34,780 nt of DNA, from the NCBI GenBank assembly GCA_964035545.1, contig CAXIUT010000249.1:1-34780 (forward strand). The letters are read 5' to 3'. The position numbers and the translations under genes are program-made. This document shows, in pieces, positions 1 through 12,058 of this stretch. A model generated the notes under the pieces. That model was not told where the DNA came from and did not search any database. It worked only from the letters and a program-made list of their open reading frames with translations. The stretch comes from Bugula neritina (taxonomy: Eukaryota > Bryozoa > Gymnolaemata > Cheilostomatida > Bugulidae). The stretch's first letter is position 1. Every line of letters starts with the position of its first letter.

Positions 1-75
1 CCCAACCCCAACCCCAACCCCAACCCCAACCCCAACCCCAACCCCAACCCCAACCCCAACCCCAACCCCAACCCC
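1..75 (+). repeat. Left-end telomere, CCCCAA repeats
   Basis: The window opens with about twelve perfect CCCCAA units (the first is partial), read 5' to 3' from the chromosome end, as expected for a left-hand macronuclear telomere of Tetrahymena/Paramecium type. There is no C3A3 admixture in the units shown. The repeat ends at 75, and unique sequence begins immediately. The first gene starts only 55 bases further in. Confidence 0.97.
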
Positions 76-130
76 ATGTTCAATTATTACTCTAATATCA
101 AATTGACTTATAATTAGACTATTGACTGAT

Positions 131-2038
131 ATGAACTTCATCATCTCTCCTACTTAAATCAAAACTCAACCATAAGAAACTTGGTCATAAACTCTCAAAA
201 AAATTTTACTTCGCAGGAATCAAAAGTATATTGATAATCACCCCTAACCTTAAAAATTTGTCAGCAGCTAAAGATTATGGGATGCTCTTTCCTCAAAAAA
301 CCCAATCAAATAAACTCATGACTATTTAATCGAATTCAGAGGTCAAGGTCCTTACAGTGAATACATTCCTATAAGTAAAAATTAGTATTTTGCTAATGAA
401 GTTGTATCATGCATTCCTTATCTCAGACATCTGTCAGAACAAAATACTCATAAATACTAAAAATAAATGCTTAAAATTTCTTAAAGATTGAAAAATAATG
501 ATAGCTATGATGAATGGAAGTGTATTTGTGATGATTTTATCCCAGGATTAGACCTTGAACAACTTACTTATGGATACTTGTAATTGTTGGCTTTTGGAGC
601 AGGAATTTTACAGTAACTATCAAAATAACTGAAATGTCAAAAAAAAACTTTACTTTTTGTGCTTTTATAAATGAAAAAATACTTTTCTTCTTAAAGTCAA
701 CTTAGTTCTTTTTCAGTATCAATATAAAATGGATAAAAAATAACTTTATAAAACTTATCTAAAACCCAAAAATGTCTTTACTGTTCAATCTGTTAGATCT
801 ATGACTGTCCTAAACACCAAATATCAGATCTAGCTAATATTCATAACTATCAATACAGACCATTTTATAATTAGACTATCAAAATATAAACAAGAAAACT
901 CGATTTATTCTACATCATCGATAAGATGTCTTAAATTTATCAAGAAAAATAAATAAAAGTAACTGATAGTCAGTGTTCTTCATAATGTTATAAATTGCTT
1001 AACAATGTATCTTGGAATAAAATATGCAAAAAAAGATAGAAGCATTCCTTCTCCACTGTTTATACCCTACTGATAAAAATGGGAATATAAATGTATCATT
1101 TTAAACCTTGTTAAATTATCTCTCTTTTTCCTAAATAATAAAAAAATATCACCTGTTCAGATATTTTCTACTATCTCATCAATAGATAAAAAATATTCTA
1201 AAAAATCAAGTATAAATTCTACTCTTCTTAAATAAAGTATCTTCTCAATCAAAGTCAAAATAATGAATCTTCTCTTGATATCAAAAAAGGAGTCAAGCAC
1301 AAATCTACCAAAAAATTAGCATTAGCTAATTCTAATAAGCATAATCAATATAACTCAATTTGCCTTCACTACTTTTTAGATTCTTAGCCTAAAGACATAA
1401 CATGTGCTGAATGTCAATGCCAATAAAGAGGCTATTGTCTTCCTTAGTGTCAATGCTCAAAAAATTGTGTTATTCCTTTACTTGGCTGCAGATGTAAGGG
1501 CATTAATGGATGTATGAACGGTTGTCCATGTAAAAAAGCCAATAGAGCCTGTATTCCTAATATTTGTTAAAATTGTTTTAGTTTTAACAGTTTTTCTTGT
1601 AATAATAATGCGATTGCTTTTAATCATCCGAAATTGACAAGAGTTGGAATGTCAACAATTAGCAATGCTGGACTGGGACTTTTTGCTGGATAATTTATTC
1701 CCAAGAATGCATTTATCATTAAATATATAGGATAAATAGTTGAGAGTTAGAGTCTTTAGAAAATACGAGAAGATCTTTCAAAAGATAGTATTTTTTATAA
1801 TTTTAAACTTAATAAAAATCAAAGTGTTGACTCTAGGTTCATTGGAAATAAAGCTAGATTTATGAATCACTCAAAATAAAAATAAAATGTAAGAGTTTAA
1901 GTTGTAAAAATACTGGAAGAATAAATTTTGATATTTAGAGCTCTAAAAGACATCAAAGAAGGTTATGAATTACTTTTCAACTACAATGGAGCAGGAGAAC
2001 TAAACGATTTCAAGTAAAAGTTTAAATTTATTAAATGA
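131..2038 (+). CDS. Enhancer-of-zeste (E(z)) histone H3 lysine methyltransferase
   Basis: A 635-aa protein, open from the ATG at 131 to TGA at 2036 only under the TAA/TAG = Gln code, with no intron needed. Near residue 214 there is a Cys cluster (CLYCSICQIYDCPKH) like the zinc-binding segment of the E(z) SANT2/MCSS region. From about residue 425 a Cys-rich CXC block follows (CAECQCQ, CLPQCQCSKNC, CRCKGINGC, CPCKKA), then a C-terminal SET domain with GLGLFAG (about 515), NKARFMNHS (about 573) and ELLFNYNG near the end. This order is diagnostic of the PRC2 catalytic subunit, which methylates H3K27 (and H3K9 in ciliates, where the homologues Ezl1/EZL1 guide DNA elimination). The methyltransferase role is inferred from the family. 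In-frame TGA-free sequence and the domain order make the call secure. It is the outermost gene and points away from the telomere. Confidence 0.93.
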
Positions 2039-2102
2039 TTGATTGTCTATTGATTTGATAGGAAGATAAGTAAATATAATAACTGATGATATCATTTTTT
2101 TG

Positions 2103-3452
2103 TCACATTTTTCCTGTTCTTTTTGATTTGAGGGAATGTTTTCCTTTTTTTGAAGTATCTTTGCTATCACTTTTGATTAAAACTATTTAATTTTTAGTTT
2201 TAGCATATTTCTTCATTATCAAAAACATTGAAAGTAATCCTAAAGAATATGAGAAAAATATTCTCAAATAACTGAACCAATCCTCAGAATTGTCATCCTA
2301 AATAACCTCATCTTTCTATTCAGAACTACTTATAATCTATTGAAGAATAATTTTTTAAGTAGATGAATGATTTCCTTCCTTAATTTTATCAAAAGACTGC
2401 TCAAAAGGTTGTTCAAGAGATTATTCAAAAAGTAGTTCTAGAGATATATCTTCAAGAGAGTTGAATTAATATCCACTTATTCTACTTGAAAAATTGTTAG
2501 TAAATAATTATTCTTCAATACTTAGAGTTCCTTTCCCAATAGTTATATATTCATTATCGAAATCAAAAGTCTATTTTAAGAGTGATTTTGACCTTACGTA
2601 CTTTTAGATATTTTTGTTTGATTTAATATTTTCAAACATTGAGAAAGGCATCATATTATCACCAAGATTAATATCTTTGAATTCATAAGAACCACAAGTT
2701 TTTAAAACTTCCTTAAGAACACTATTTTGTCTTTAATAAATGAAGTATAATCCTGCATTTTAAATTTTATCATGTTTAGAATAATTTGATACTTGATGTT
2801 TATTCTATAAAAAGGAACTTTTAGAAAATGAAGTAATAAAAGTCTTCATATTAAACATCTTAGCTCCATTCCATCTATGTATAGGTTTTCCTCTTGTTTT
2901 TCCCTCTTTATGAACAATTTGTCGGTCCAAAAATTGGTAATAAACCTGCATAGTTGTCTCAGCAGAATTTAATTTTCTTTGAATAAAGGTCTCTATAGTT
3001 TTTGAATTAATAATTTAATTAATATCACTCATTATGATGATATCTTTAGTATCAGCTAAAGCTTTGAGGGTTTGATGAAGTGATTGATAAGTATAGAGTT
3101 TATTCTTTAATTTTTGTTGTTGATTCAACTATTTTTTTTGATAAGGTAAGTTTCTTAAAGGTATATAGAGGATTTTATCAGAATATGTTTGATAGTTGGT
3201 AATATTAAACGAAAAGCTCCCTTCTTCAATAATAACAAAATAATCGACCATAGAATACATACTTATGAATTTAAGTTCAAGGTTATGATTTTATCCCTTA
3301 TAAACAAAACAATCAAAGACCTTCACATTGCCTTTATCAATTGATTGTTCAAGAATTTAAGCTTTTTAAAGGTTTGAATTCGCTAATATGAACAGAATAG
3401 CAATAATTAGCACTTTAGTTGAAGTCAAGAATAGTTGATTCATGATTTTCAT
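2103..3452 (-). CDS. GT17-family N-acetylglucosaminyltransferase-like membrane protein
   Basis: A 449-aa intronless protein; TGA at 2103-2105. I chose the first of two close ATGs (3452; the other is 3443). An N-terminal hydrophobic stretch (residues about 10-27) is a signal anchor or signal peptide. The body matches the GT17 family (beta-1,4-mannosyl-glycoprotein GlcNAc-transferase type): VFDCFVYKGQNHNLELK, then SMVDYFVIIEEGSFSF, DIIIMSDINQII in the place of the SDxDEIP acidic motif, and HRWNGAKM. Family members act in the secretory pathway. The acidic motif is degenerate (DIN rather than DxDE), so catalysis is not assured. A second hydrophobic segment (about 405-425) followed by a basic tail ends the protein, which is not usual for the family. 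Convergent with the E(z) gene, 64 bp apart. Confidence 0.75.
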
Positions 3453-3568
3453 GATAGAAATTCTCTAGAAAGTTTAAATTATAATGAATTAATCAAACGA
3501 ACATTTAATAATAAAAATATTGCTTTCATTAGTAAAGTGATATTAGTATTGAATTAATGAATTGTTCA

Positions 3569-4678
3569 TCATATGTTGTTTCCTTGGTCCATACTTAAAG
3601 GACCTGATACATACTCATTGGGAGGAGTGAATTTGGGTCCATACCATCCCTTAGCCTTGTATATCTCCTCAAGTTGTGTCACAATGAAGTATATCGCATA
3701 AACTGCTATACAACCAAATATGATAGCGAACTTAGGCTTCACTCCTTCTCCGAACAAGATAATACTCACAAACAAAGCGCCTACCAAGGTAATGGATATA
3801 GAGACGATCCATCCCTCTAAGCCGTATTGCTCCCTATTTCCTCCTGAAAAGATGATAGTTTATCCTGTTTTAGGATCTCTACCTGTTAAAGGAACATCAT
3901 GAATGATATCATAGATAATTCCAGAGCAACAAATGATAAAAACAGCCTAAATATATAAATATATACAATGCTTCCGACCAGCCAGAAGATCCAATGGTTC
4001 CATAAGAACGCCATTCTAGTATACACATAGACTCCAGCAAAAGCGATAGTGATAAATCCAAAGAACATCTGTAACATAGTCAATAGAGGAGGTTTATAAA
4101 TAACATCTTTTCCAGTTCTTTTATTAACAAAATCAAGCATTTTATGAGTAGTGACATGACCATCAGTGTGACTAATACTCCACTTAAATGATTGCAAGTA
4201 CATTTTACGTTATACTTCACTTACGACTGACATGTGAGGCTTAGATACGACCAGATTGGGAGCACCTTTGAAGCCGAATTGCTAGTAAATATGCATTATT
4301 TCTTTGTTGTAGGTCATCACTGCAAAGAAAGTAGGATAGTTATCTTGCTGGATGCCTCCAACCTTGTCGTAGAGGTTCACCAAATATTCATACTCGGGGT
4401 AGAGTTCACTTGGTTAAGGATAAAATACTCACAAAAAGTGCAGGTTCGAGCTGTAAAGTAGATTACCACATCATAGGGTCTTGGATACTTCATCACAAAC
4501 TCTCTAAATGACCAATATAGTACTGAAAGTCTGCATGATTGAACTCGATAATTCTATTTCTAGTTTGAAGAGAGCGTTCTCTGAGTCTTTGAAGGCGAAT
4601 GGTGCCCTGGTCAAGCTCATCCTAGCAGACTGCTGCTACTACCAACAGAAAAACCAACGTGGCTATTTTTAACTTCAT
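3569..4678 (-). CDS. Oligosaccharyltransferase OST3/OST6 (TUSC3/MAGT1) subunit
   Basis: A 349-aa protein after removing three 20-bp introns (4504..4523, 4409..4428, 3947..3966). Each intron was placed because the reading frame hits TGA without it and family residues are restored with it. It has a signal peptide (MKLKIATLVFLLVVAAVC), a thioredoxin-like lumenal domain with an intact CxxC (CTFC) about 70 residues in, then four hydrophobic segments in the second half, including SGIIYDIIHDVPLTGRD, which is very characteristic of OST3/6. The protein is a subunit of the ER N-glycosylation complex; its lumenal oxidoreductase domain forms mixed disulfides with substrates to help glycosylate nearby sites (family knowledge). 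The second intron begins one codon after the CxxC and ends in AAG rather than TAG. It sits 116 bp upstream of the GT17 gene on the same strand. Confidence 0.93.
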
Positions 4679-4781
4679 AATGATATATATCTCAGATTAA
4701 TTAAATAGTAAATTTAAGATAAGATCAAAATATAAATAAATTAGATGAATACATAATTAAATTTAAAGATGAACAAATCAT

Positions 4782-6509
4782 TCAGAATTCTGTCACTAAA
4801 TGATATTTTTCTTCATAGTTATAGACATCGTTTTTCAAATTTCTAGGACAGACATCCATATTTTAGTTATCATAGTTAGACTCAGCCAAGTAGCAAGTTA
4901 CCAACCCTTAAGCTGCATTCGAATGAATATCCACAAAATGAGTGGCCATCAAGTAGCAATTACATATCACGATAGCTAAAGTAAACAAACTGACATAATT
5001 TGTTCTGGCCTAAAAGATAATAATGGTAACCAAAACAGACAGAGTTACCACAAATATTTGGGCAGCAATTCGATAGAGTCTCAAGCAAGTATCATCACTT
5101 GAAAACAAATGAGTGTTTTCACAAATAGCCTGACATTGACGAGCAGCATTGCAATATGGAACTCCACTTAAATGAATATAAGCATAAGCATCTGCTCTTG
5201 CCAAATCAAAGAAACTGAAACAACAATAACACACTTAATGACAGCATTTATTGCATCGACCGCAACTTCCTCGAGGATTGCACTGAATAAAATAGAAAGT
5301 ACTCGGAATATGTCGAATATTATCCCAAATAAGTTGAGAAAAGCATTCATAAAAGATCCAGCCACGACAGAACCAAAATTTTTACAGAAGTAGCGACTAA
5401 CTGGGCGACAGCAGTCAACTGACTTTTGAGAAACATTCTAATTGAAATACCATTCAACAGCATATCCTGAAATGAGATAGTTGACTATATATTATAAAGG
5501 CTACATGTATCTCTTATGAACTGAATTCCCCAGACAAATTCAATTCCATTAAGGACTTGAAGGAAGGTGTTTTGCTTGATCTGTTTGAAGACTCTGTCAG
5601 TTGTCCAAGATGGCTCGTTATTCGAACCAAAGGCAATGAACTGCCAGGCACATAGAACAAATAATCCAAAACTCATGACCATGAATAGAGGTATATATGC
5701 GAACAGGATAGCATTCTCTTTTAAAAATACATTCGCATAAGTTAAGAAAATCGAAGCAAGTTCTATTTCTTCCTGCTGACAAAAGAGAAGGATTATGAAG
5801 AAAATAGCCAAAAGGATAAGAATGATACCAATAATGATGTTACCAGAATTACCTTGGAAAGCTAGCAACTTCATAGGTTGCACTATTAGCAAGATACCGG
5901 CCACAAGCAAGACAATAGTTGCTAAAACAAAAGCAGCATAGGTCATTACTTTAGGAATTATTATAAAAATAACCAAATATAGTAACCCGATACAAGCACT
6001 GATTCCAAGAGCTATCAGAGCTACCTACCAACCGTGAATGCTACTCATCCTTGAGTTGATAGAATGATTTTACCAAAACTTTTACTTTACTGATTCATCT
6101 CTTGGTTCACAAATTCCTCCCAAACGGTGAATTGTGTCTCTACTATCATAAGTACTAGTTATCCCTGAACAGCTAACTCCATTGGCGCATTGGATACTTT
6201 GTCCATTTTGAGGACACTATGCTACACAGTACCGTTATTTAGAGGGGTCAAGAGGGTTTTTAAAGAAAACATAAGGAGCGTCATCTACGTCGAAGTAGCA
6301 TAGTTTTCCATTACTATCAGTGGGGTAGTTAACTTCGAGAAAATGACCTGAGTTAGGCGGGTAGTACGTTTGTTGAAGAAGAAACATGCGATGATGAAGA
6401 GAGTTAAGGCGAAGATGGCACCAATAATGGTGCAGCAGCAATCAGTCCATTTACGTTCTTTCTCTTCGACAGGAAAGTTTTGGAAACTGAAGACGTTCTT
6501 GGCAAACAT
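4782..6509 (-). CDS. Choline-transporter-like (CTL/SLC44) membrane protein
   Basis: A 555-aa protein after removal of three 20-bp introns (6348..6367, 5485..5504, 5215..5234). N-terminal residues include KERKWTDCCCTIIGAIF before the first membrane segment, then a Cys-rich lumenal loop (RYCVAQCPQNGQ, CANGVSCSG). Several membrane segments follow, then the family hallmarks RDTFNYLISGYAVEWYF and, further on, FFDLARADAYAYIHLSGVPYC near the place of the CTL ARNAF motif. Two of the hallmarks are split by introns, which fixes their boundaries. CTL proteins move choline or related solutes across membranes. An alternative upstream in-frame ATG at 6551 would add 14 residues, but that stretch is AT-rich leader-like sequence, so I prefer 6509. 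Confidence 0.9.
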
Positions 6510-6662
6510 TAATCTAATAAAATTTATTTTTAAAATATCTAATTTATTCATGATTCGAACTACATCAAACAACCTTTCTCATAGTTCATAATTATGATTC
6601 ATTTTAAAAATAATAAATAAAAGATAAATACGATAAGATGTTTTAAAATAAAGTCAAGCATA

Positions 6663-8149
6663 TCATTAAATCATTGGAAGAAAATTCTTCTACTTTTAAA
6701 ATAGCTACATCATCAAATTTCTAAAATCTCTAAAACTAAACTATTTTAAACTAGAATCCTTTAATAATAAACTTAAATTAACCCCTTGGATCGAATGACT
6801 TATTTATTCTTGACTAATTACCTGATTCTTATTAGTGTCTAGCTCCTAAAATATCTTTCTTAATGTTTTCTAACAGGTTTTTTTTCTCATAAAAGTAGTA
6901 GCTACCACAAAATCATTAAATTCTATCGAACATTAACGATGCTTATTGGAGGAGGCAAAGATACGCTCAACATTTTACACAGCTGCTTAGTGATCAAGTC
7001 CAAAAGTATTCTAAAGTCCCTCAACCAGTTAGTCAAAATCTATTTTGCCATCTTTATTTTTATCTAAATTATAAAACTCTATTAAGTTCTATGATTTTTC
7101 AACTACAGAAAGGATATTTAAACCGGCATACATCGAAAAAACTGCTTTTAAATTCATTTGTACCTATTTTAAAAGATATTTACCCTATAATGCAAAAGCC
7201 TCTCAAGTACTATAGCTTTATTTTCTTTCAAAGTTGCCTCTTTAGACCCCTTAAGGTCAAATATTTCGTGTTTTAATGCATTTTAGACATTAATCCTTTT
7301 TTAGGGACTTACCTAAAGCATTTTTGTCAAAAAATCAATAATAGTATCTTTCTCTTTTTCATTTAAATGTTGTTTTTCTACTATTTCCTTTAAAATAAGC
7401 TATTTTTTCTCACTAAAATCTTAAAAATGTCTTTGCCCACTGAGTAATTACATAAAAATGACTCCACATCCCCAAATATCTTGTTTATCGACCCACTGTT
7501 CATTGCTTCTTTCAGGAGGAGTAAAGATGGAAGGTTGTCCAATAGAATTAGATCTAATGGGAGCTCCTATTCTATGAGCATTTCCGAATCCTGTTAACTT
7601 CACCAAGATAGAATGTTTTTTTTATAATTGGACTACCATTATATGTTCAGGGCAAATTGCCTTATGTGCATAACCCTTTTGGTGACAAAAGTTAAGAGCT
7701 ATAAGTAATTGTTTTATAAATTAGATAACCATTTATAAGTTATGAAAAAATCCTTGACAACAGAGGTCGTAGATAGATTTTCCTGGTATTTTTTCCATGA
7801 TTAAATACAGATTTCTATGTTCACTGAAGTATTATACTAGTTGAACAATGTTAGGATGGTTTAAATGTTTCAATATATTAACCTCTTGAAAGGATCTGAA
7901 GAGATCTTCTTGTTTGCTAGCTGTTTTTATTTTACACATTCTGACAACTCGACTATTTCTTTCGAGAACTTATCTAATGAGGACTGATCCTCTTGAAACT
8001 ACTTTTGAAAAATGATAGAGTTCGAAAACATCTCCTCTTTGCCGATCTATTAAATGATGTAATTAGAGTTTTGCTTATTCCTAACTGATGGAACTATCTC
8101 CTAAAGTAGTTACTGGATTGTTTTGAACTAATGATGAATCACATCCCAT
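6663..8149 (-). CDS. CDPK-like EF-hand protein with a degenerate (pseudo)kinase domain
   Basis: A 488-aa protein with one 20-bp intron (7164..7183). It starts MGCDSS, a consensus for N-myristoylation of Gly2 with a palmitoylatable Cys3, common in calcium-dependent protein kinases. Residues about 45-310 follow the kinase fold (EVNILKHLNHPNIVQLV, WVDKQDIWGCGVIFMQLLSG), but the catalytic motifs are lost: HRDLKPEN reads HKAICPEH (about residue 161), DFG reads GFG (about 184), APE reads PPE, and the Gly loop is poor (SRGSVLIR). A Lys in a VAIK-like position (RMCKIK) remains. The C-terminal third has one clean EF-hand loop (DKNKDGKIDFDQ), a degenerate one, and a weak third (DTNKNQVISQEQ). So this is inferred to be a membrane-anchored, calcium-responsive scaffold or regulator rather than an active kinase. 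Confidence 0.85.
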
Positions 8150-8683
8150 TCTTCCAAAATAATGATTAAATAGAATTATAATGTTTTGTCAATAACAGAA
8201 AATCAACGTTCTTTTAATAGATTAAATGATAAAAAATATTAATCCTGCGAGTTTCTACTTCTAATACAAGAACAAATGTCTTCTAGAGACTAATATTTTG
8301 AACCCAGTATACTTCTAACATAGATTAAAAGCTATCTTTCTAAAAAATGAAATAAATAAAGAATATTATTAAAATAAATCAAACAGAAATCATATTTCTT
8401 TTAAATTATTAATATCAATAAATATTTATCATTAAACTTAATCTATCAATTTTAGCTAAAGTTGCCTTATTCGATAAAAAATCAAAAAACATAAAAAAAA
8501 AAAAATCTGCTTATGAGTTGTCTTCATGTTTATTGATTATTTAATCGATAAAATTCACAATTATACTAATCGCTAATTTTACTTTTAATTATTGAAGTGG
8601 CATTATGCTATGGCAATATAATATATCAAAAGTTGCTAGTTTGACCAGTCAATTGAAGTGATCCATTCGTTAATCATAGAATT
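8150..8683. other. Divergent intergenic region
   Basis: A 534-bp gap between the divergent EF-hand pseudokinase gene (-) and the Cdc20 gene (+). It is AT-rich with a poly-A run near 8495. I see no convincing reading frame under code 6, no tRNA-like structure and no repeat. It presumably holds both promoters. Confidence 0.5.
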
Positions 8684-9943
8684 ATGAGTACAGAACGTCT
8701 GCTTCAAGCTGACCGCTTCTTACCCTGTCGCAAACCAAACAATCCTCTTAACACCCTCCCTTCCAGTGACTGCTCAACCACTCTATCGACTGCCTCTTCA
8801 AATATATCTCACCTTTCTCTCATCCATGAGCAAACTAAATGTCTTTCTTTTTCAAGCAAGGTAACCTCTCAATCTTTGGGATAAAGCATGAACACATACA
8901 CTTTTGCTAAAGATTACAGTATGTTCAAGAAACAAGCATTGGAAATGAAAAAGAACGAAATGAAAAAGACTCATAAAATTACAGCACAAAGAATTCTATA
9001 AGCGCCAGATGTTGAAGACAACTTCTATTTAAACGTTTTTGATCGATCAACTCAAGGAAAACTAGCCATTGGATTAGCTGATTAGTGCTACTTTTACGAA
9101 GAATAAGGCATCACTCAATTATCACTTCAAAGTTAGTATTAGAACAATCCTACATGCTTGAAATTCAATAAATTAGGAAGCATTCTCTTTATTGGTACGA
9201 ACAAGGGTCAAATTCAAATCATTGATGCTGAAAAAATGAAGTGCACAAGGAAAATCAAAAGCCACTTGCAAAGAATAGGATGTATTTAAAATACATAGAG
9301 CTGGGGTTTTTTAAGTGGATCAAAAGATAAAATGATAGCTCATCACGATATTCGCATGGAAAATCCAATCATTTTGAAAGTACTATCCCATAAACAGTAA
9401 GTTTGTGGCATTTCTATCAAAAATAATACTATTGCTTCGGGAAGTAATGATGGAAATGTTAATATTTGGGATCTAAGAAACAGATAAAAATTCAATTCTA
9501 TCAGATTACATAAAAGCGCAGTCAAAGCAATTGAGTGGTGTCCTTGGAAAGTTGATTTATTAGCTACTGGAGGAGGAACCAAAGACCACTCTATCGTCCT
9601 TTGGAATAATCAGAAATCGGAGGTAGAAAAAATTCTTGATGGAAAAAGTCAAGTTACTTGTCTTAAATGGAGATAAAATACGAGAGATCTTGTTACCACT
9701 CATGGTTCTATTCGAGCTGGTTATGGACTTATATGGAATATTGAAGAAAGTCATTACAAGGCAGTTTTGAAAGGACATGATAGCAGAATTCTTGGTCTGG
9801 CAATCGAAGGAGATCACAGTCTTTGGACTTTAGGATCAGATCAGACTCTAAGATTTTGGAATTTACCTTAAAGTTCTCATGAAAGTTAAACTATTGAAAC
9901 AAAACATCGAGATCAAAGTGCCCTTGGATTAACCTTGAAGTGA
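8684..9943 (+). CDS. Cdc20/Cdh1 (Fizzy) family WD40 activator of the anaphase-promoting complex
   Basis: A 419-aa intronless protein ending at TGA 9941-9943. The N-terminus carries a C-box (DRFLPCR, residues 11-17), the APC/C-binding motif of this family. Next come RILQAPDVEDNFYLNVFD, the conserved block that precedes the propeller, and about seven WD40 blades, with WD-type ends such as VNIWDLRNR, SIVLWN, GLIWNIEE and LRFWNLP and the family motif LLATGGGTKDHSI. Activators of this family bring cyclins and securin to APC/C during mitosis and meiosis. The C-terminus ends GLTLK, so the Ile-Arg tail that normally docks on APC/C is missing, and I see no KEN box. Whether it is a Cdc20 or a Cdh1 orthologue cannot be settled by eye. 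Confidence 0.93.
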
Positions 9944-10023
9944 TTGTTTATTATTTGTGTTGATAATTATCAATAGAATATTTGTTTTGATAGAAAAAAT
10001 AATGAAAATCAATTCGAAAGGAG

Positions 10024-11067
10024 TCAATACACTGCTTTTCGATTATAACTGATTGAAACTTTATCCATTCCTTCCCACGACTGAATTTTAAACCCGATTC
10101 TTTCAAAATATCCTCGATATTCTTCTTTACTGACAATCATGTCTAATCTTTCGATATATGTTCCTTCTTTATCTGACAAAAACTCAAGAATAGCTTAAAA
10201 TAATCTACTTTTGATAGACTCTTTAAACAAAATATACTTCTTTATTCTACATTTAGAACTAGTTTTAGTTACAGTTACTGAAGGAACAAGAATACCATAA
10301 AACTGAGGATATGATTTGGGTGGTAGCCAAATAGTAAGTATGTTATGTTTAACTTTGCTTATCATTTTATCTATTCTTTAAAGAGAAAGTTATTATTTTT
10401 ACGGATTACGCTCAGGTGATACGACTTACTCAGTTTCAGTAACTATTTTTCTGATTACTTTTCTTTTGATCTTATTTGGTGTTACAGCATTAGAATGGCG
10501 AGTAATATCTTACCTTGATATCGTGGTTGAGAGATTTGATTATTTATGGGCAGGATTAAAGAGATGATAAGGTAGATGATTTTTTGTTGAGAGATGATCT
10601 TTGATCAATTCTATTCTCCATTATTTATTATTTTTTGAATGTTTGCTTGTGTTTCCTTCATCGAACTATCTAAGATTTGAAACTAATTTTTATTACAGTT
10701 TTTGTTTAAAGGATAGTTGTTTGTTCAAATATTTATTCAGTATAGGTTATTTTTATACCTTTTTGTTATATCTTAATTAATTTTAAAGAGGAGACTATTC
10801 GCTCCAAATGTCAAAACCATATGTAAGCAATCGATGCTGCTTATTGATATAACTTAATAGATCTTCAGATAAACGTTTTTTGACCTCACTGGTAAAAATA
10901 AATCCATGTAAAGACCGTAAATTATCACTTTTAAGAATTTCATCAATTTTTTTTACTTCCTCCATCAAAGCTTCTTCCTCTTTCTTAGAATCAATCTCAC
11001 CTTTGCTTTTTAATTTGGGAAGTATAGCAACTTTACGTTTTCCATAACCAGTATTTTCCCTTCGCAT
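10024..11067 (-). CDS. Uncharacterised 347-aa protein
   Basis: Open without introns from the ATG at 11067 (MRRENTGYGKRK) to TGA at 10024-10026. Several in-frame TAA/TAG codons rule out the standard code. The N-terminal 100 residues are charged and partly helical (SKKEEEALMEEVKKIDEIL). The middle is Gln/Lys/Ser-rich and probably disordered. The last 110 residues look folded (WLPPKSYPQFYGILVPSV, then LDMIVSKEEYRGYFERIGF). The end faintly resembles the closing strands of GNAT acetyltransferases (YRG...RIGF), too weak to assign. It converges with the Cdc20 gene at 80 bp. Confidence 0.7.
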
Positions 11068-11157
11068 TACTTGCAAAGATAATAAAATAAATAGCTATTT
11101 ACTTAATTAGAGCAAAACATCATTATAGTTAAAATTTAACAATGAAACAAACAAATT

Positions 11158-11977
11158 TCATATTATAAAATCTTTCTTCACCAATAACTTTTATTCCATC
11201 TTCTTTTTAAATTACTTATTTTTTATTTATAAATCCCTTAGCACCTTCTACTGAGCAATTTTGTTAATCCTTTAAGCCTCTTTTATCTAGTTATACTTTT
11301 CTCTCAACTATTCAAGTTCATTTCGTTGTTTAGCCTTGAGACTAGCCAATTGGGCCTCAGTAAGTTCTTTTTAAGTTGCTATTTATGATTTTATTCGCTT
11401 GACTATTCTAACGTTTCTCTATATTCCTAAATTATGAGCTATTTTCGATCTAAATTAGGATCACTTACACTCCTTTCAATACTCTATGCTGTTTATCTTC
11501 TTTATCTATAACATATTTTCTTAATTGAGCCTCTTATTCCTGACATTTTTATATTTTTCTTTTTTTAGCTAGAATTTTTTCTTTTCTTTAATTCTCCTCT
11601 TTGAGTTTATTGACCTTTTCTGCAAGTATATTTTGATATTTTTAATCAATCTCCATTTGTTTCAAAAAGTATCGATACTTTTCTTGTCTTTTCCTTAAAG
11701 CCTATTCGATTTATTTATCGTTAACTTCGACCATCAACCTATCTCCATGTTCAATTTTCTCTATTGCATTGGAAACTATTTGCTTCATTTGTGCATTATA
11801 TCCCTCTTTGTGCCCAAATGGTTAAGGATCAAGTGTGCATTCCCTAATTATTTTACCACTGTTTTTCGCTTTTTTCTTCTAATTTTTATTTCCAACCTTT
11901 TCAAAGCACTCTTCTTCCTCACTTGAATCGATATAGACAAATTGATTCAAATGTTGTACTGATTGAGCATGTTTCAT
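11158..11977 (-). CDS. Coiled-coil protein, 266 aa
   Basis: Starts MKHAQSVQHLNQFVYID. It needs one intron at 11450..11468, the only 19-bp intron found in the window; removing it joins a C-terminal frame rich in heptads (ELTEAQLASLKAKQRNELEQ). Before that come an acidic patch (DSSEEEE), a basic patch (KKKAKNSGK) and helical sequence (RKRQEKYRYFLKQMEID). The whole C-terminal half is predicted by eye to be coiled coil. No family recognised; ciliary or cytoskeletal proteins often look like this, but that is a guess. Stop TGA 11158-11160; 90 bp upstream of the next minus-strand gene. Confidence 0.72.
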
Positions 11978-12058
11978 TGATGGTTATTTTCTTTTTAAAC
12001 TATTTAATATAATCAATACTACTATTACAATATTTAATATTGAAGTCAGATAAATTGA

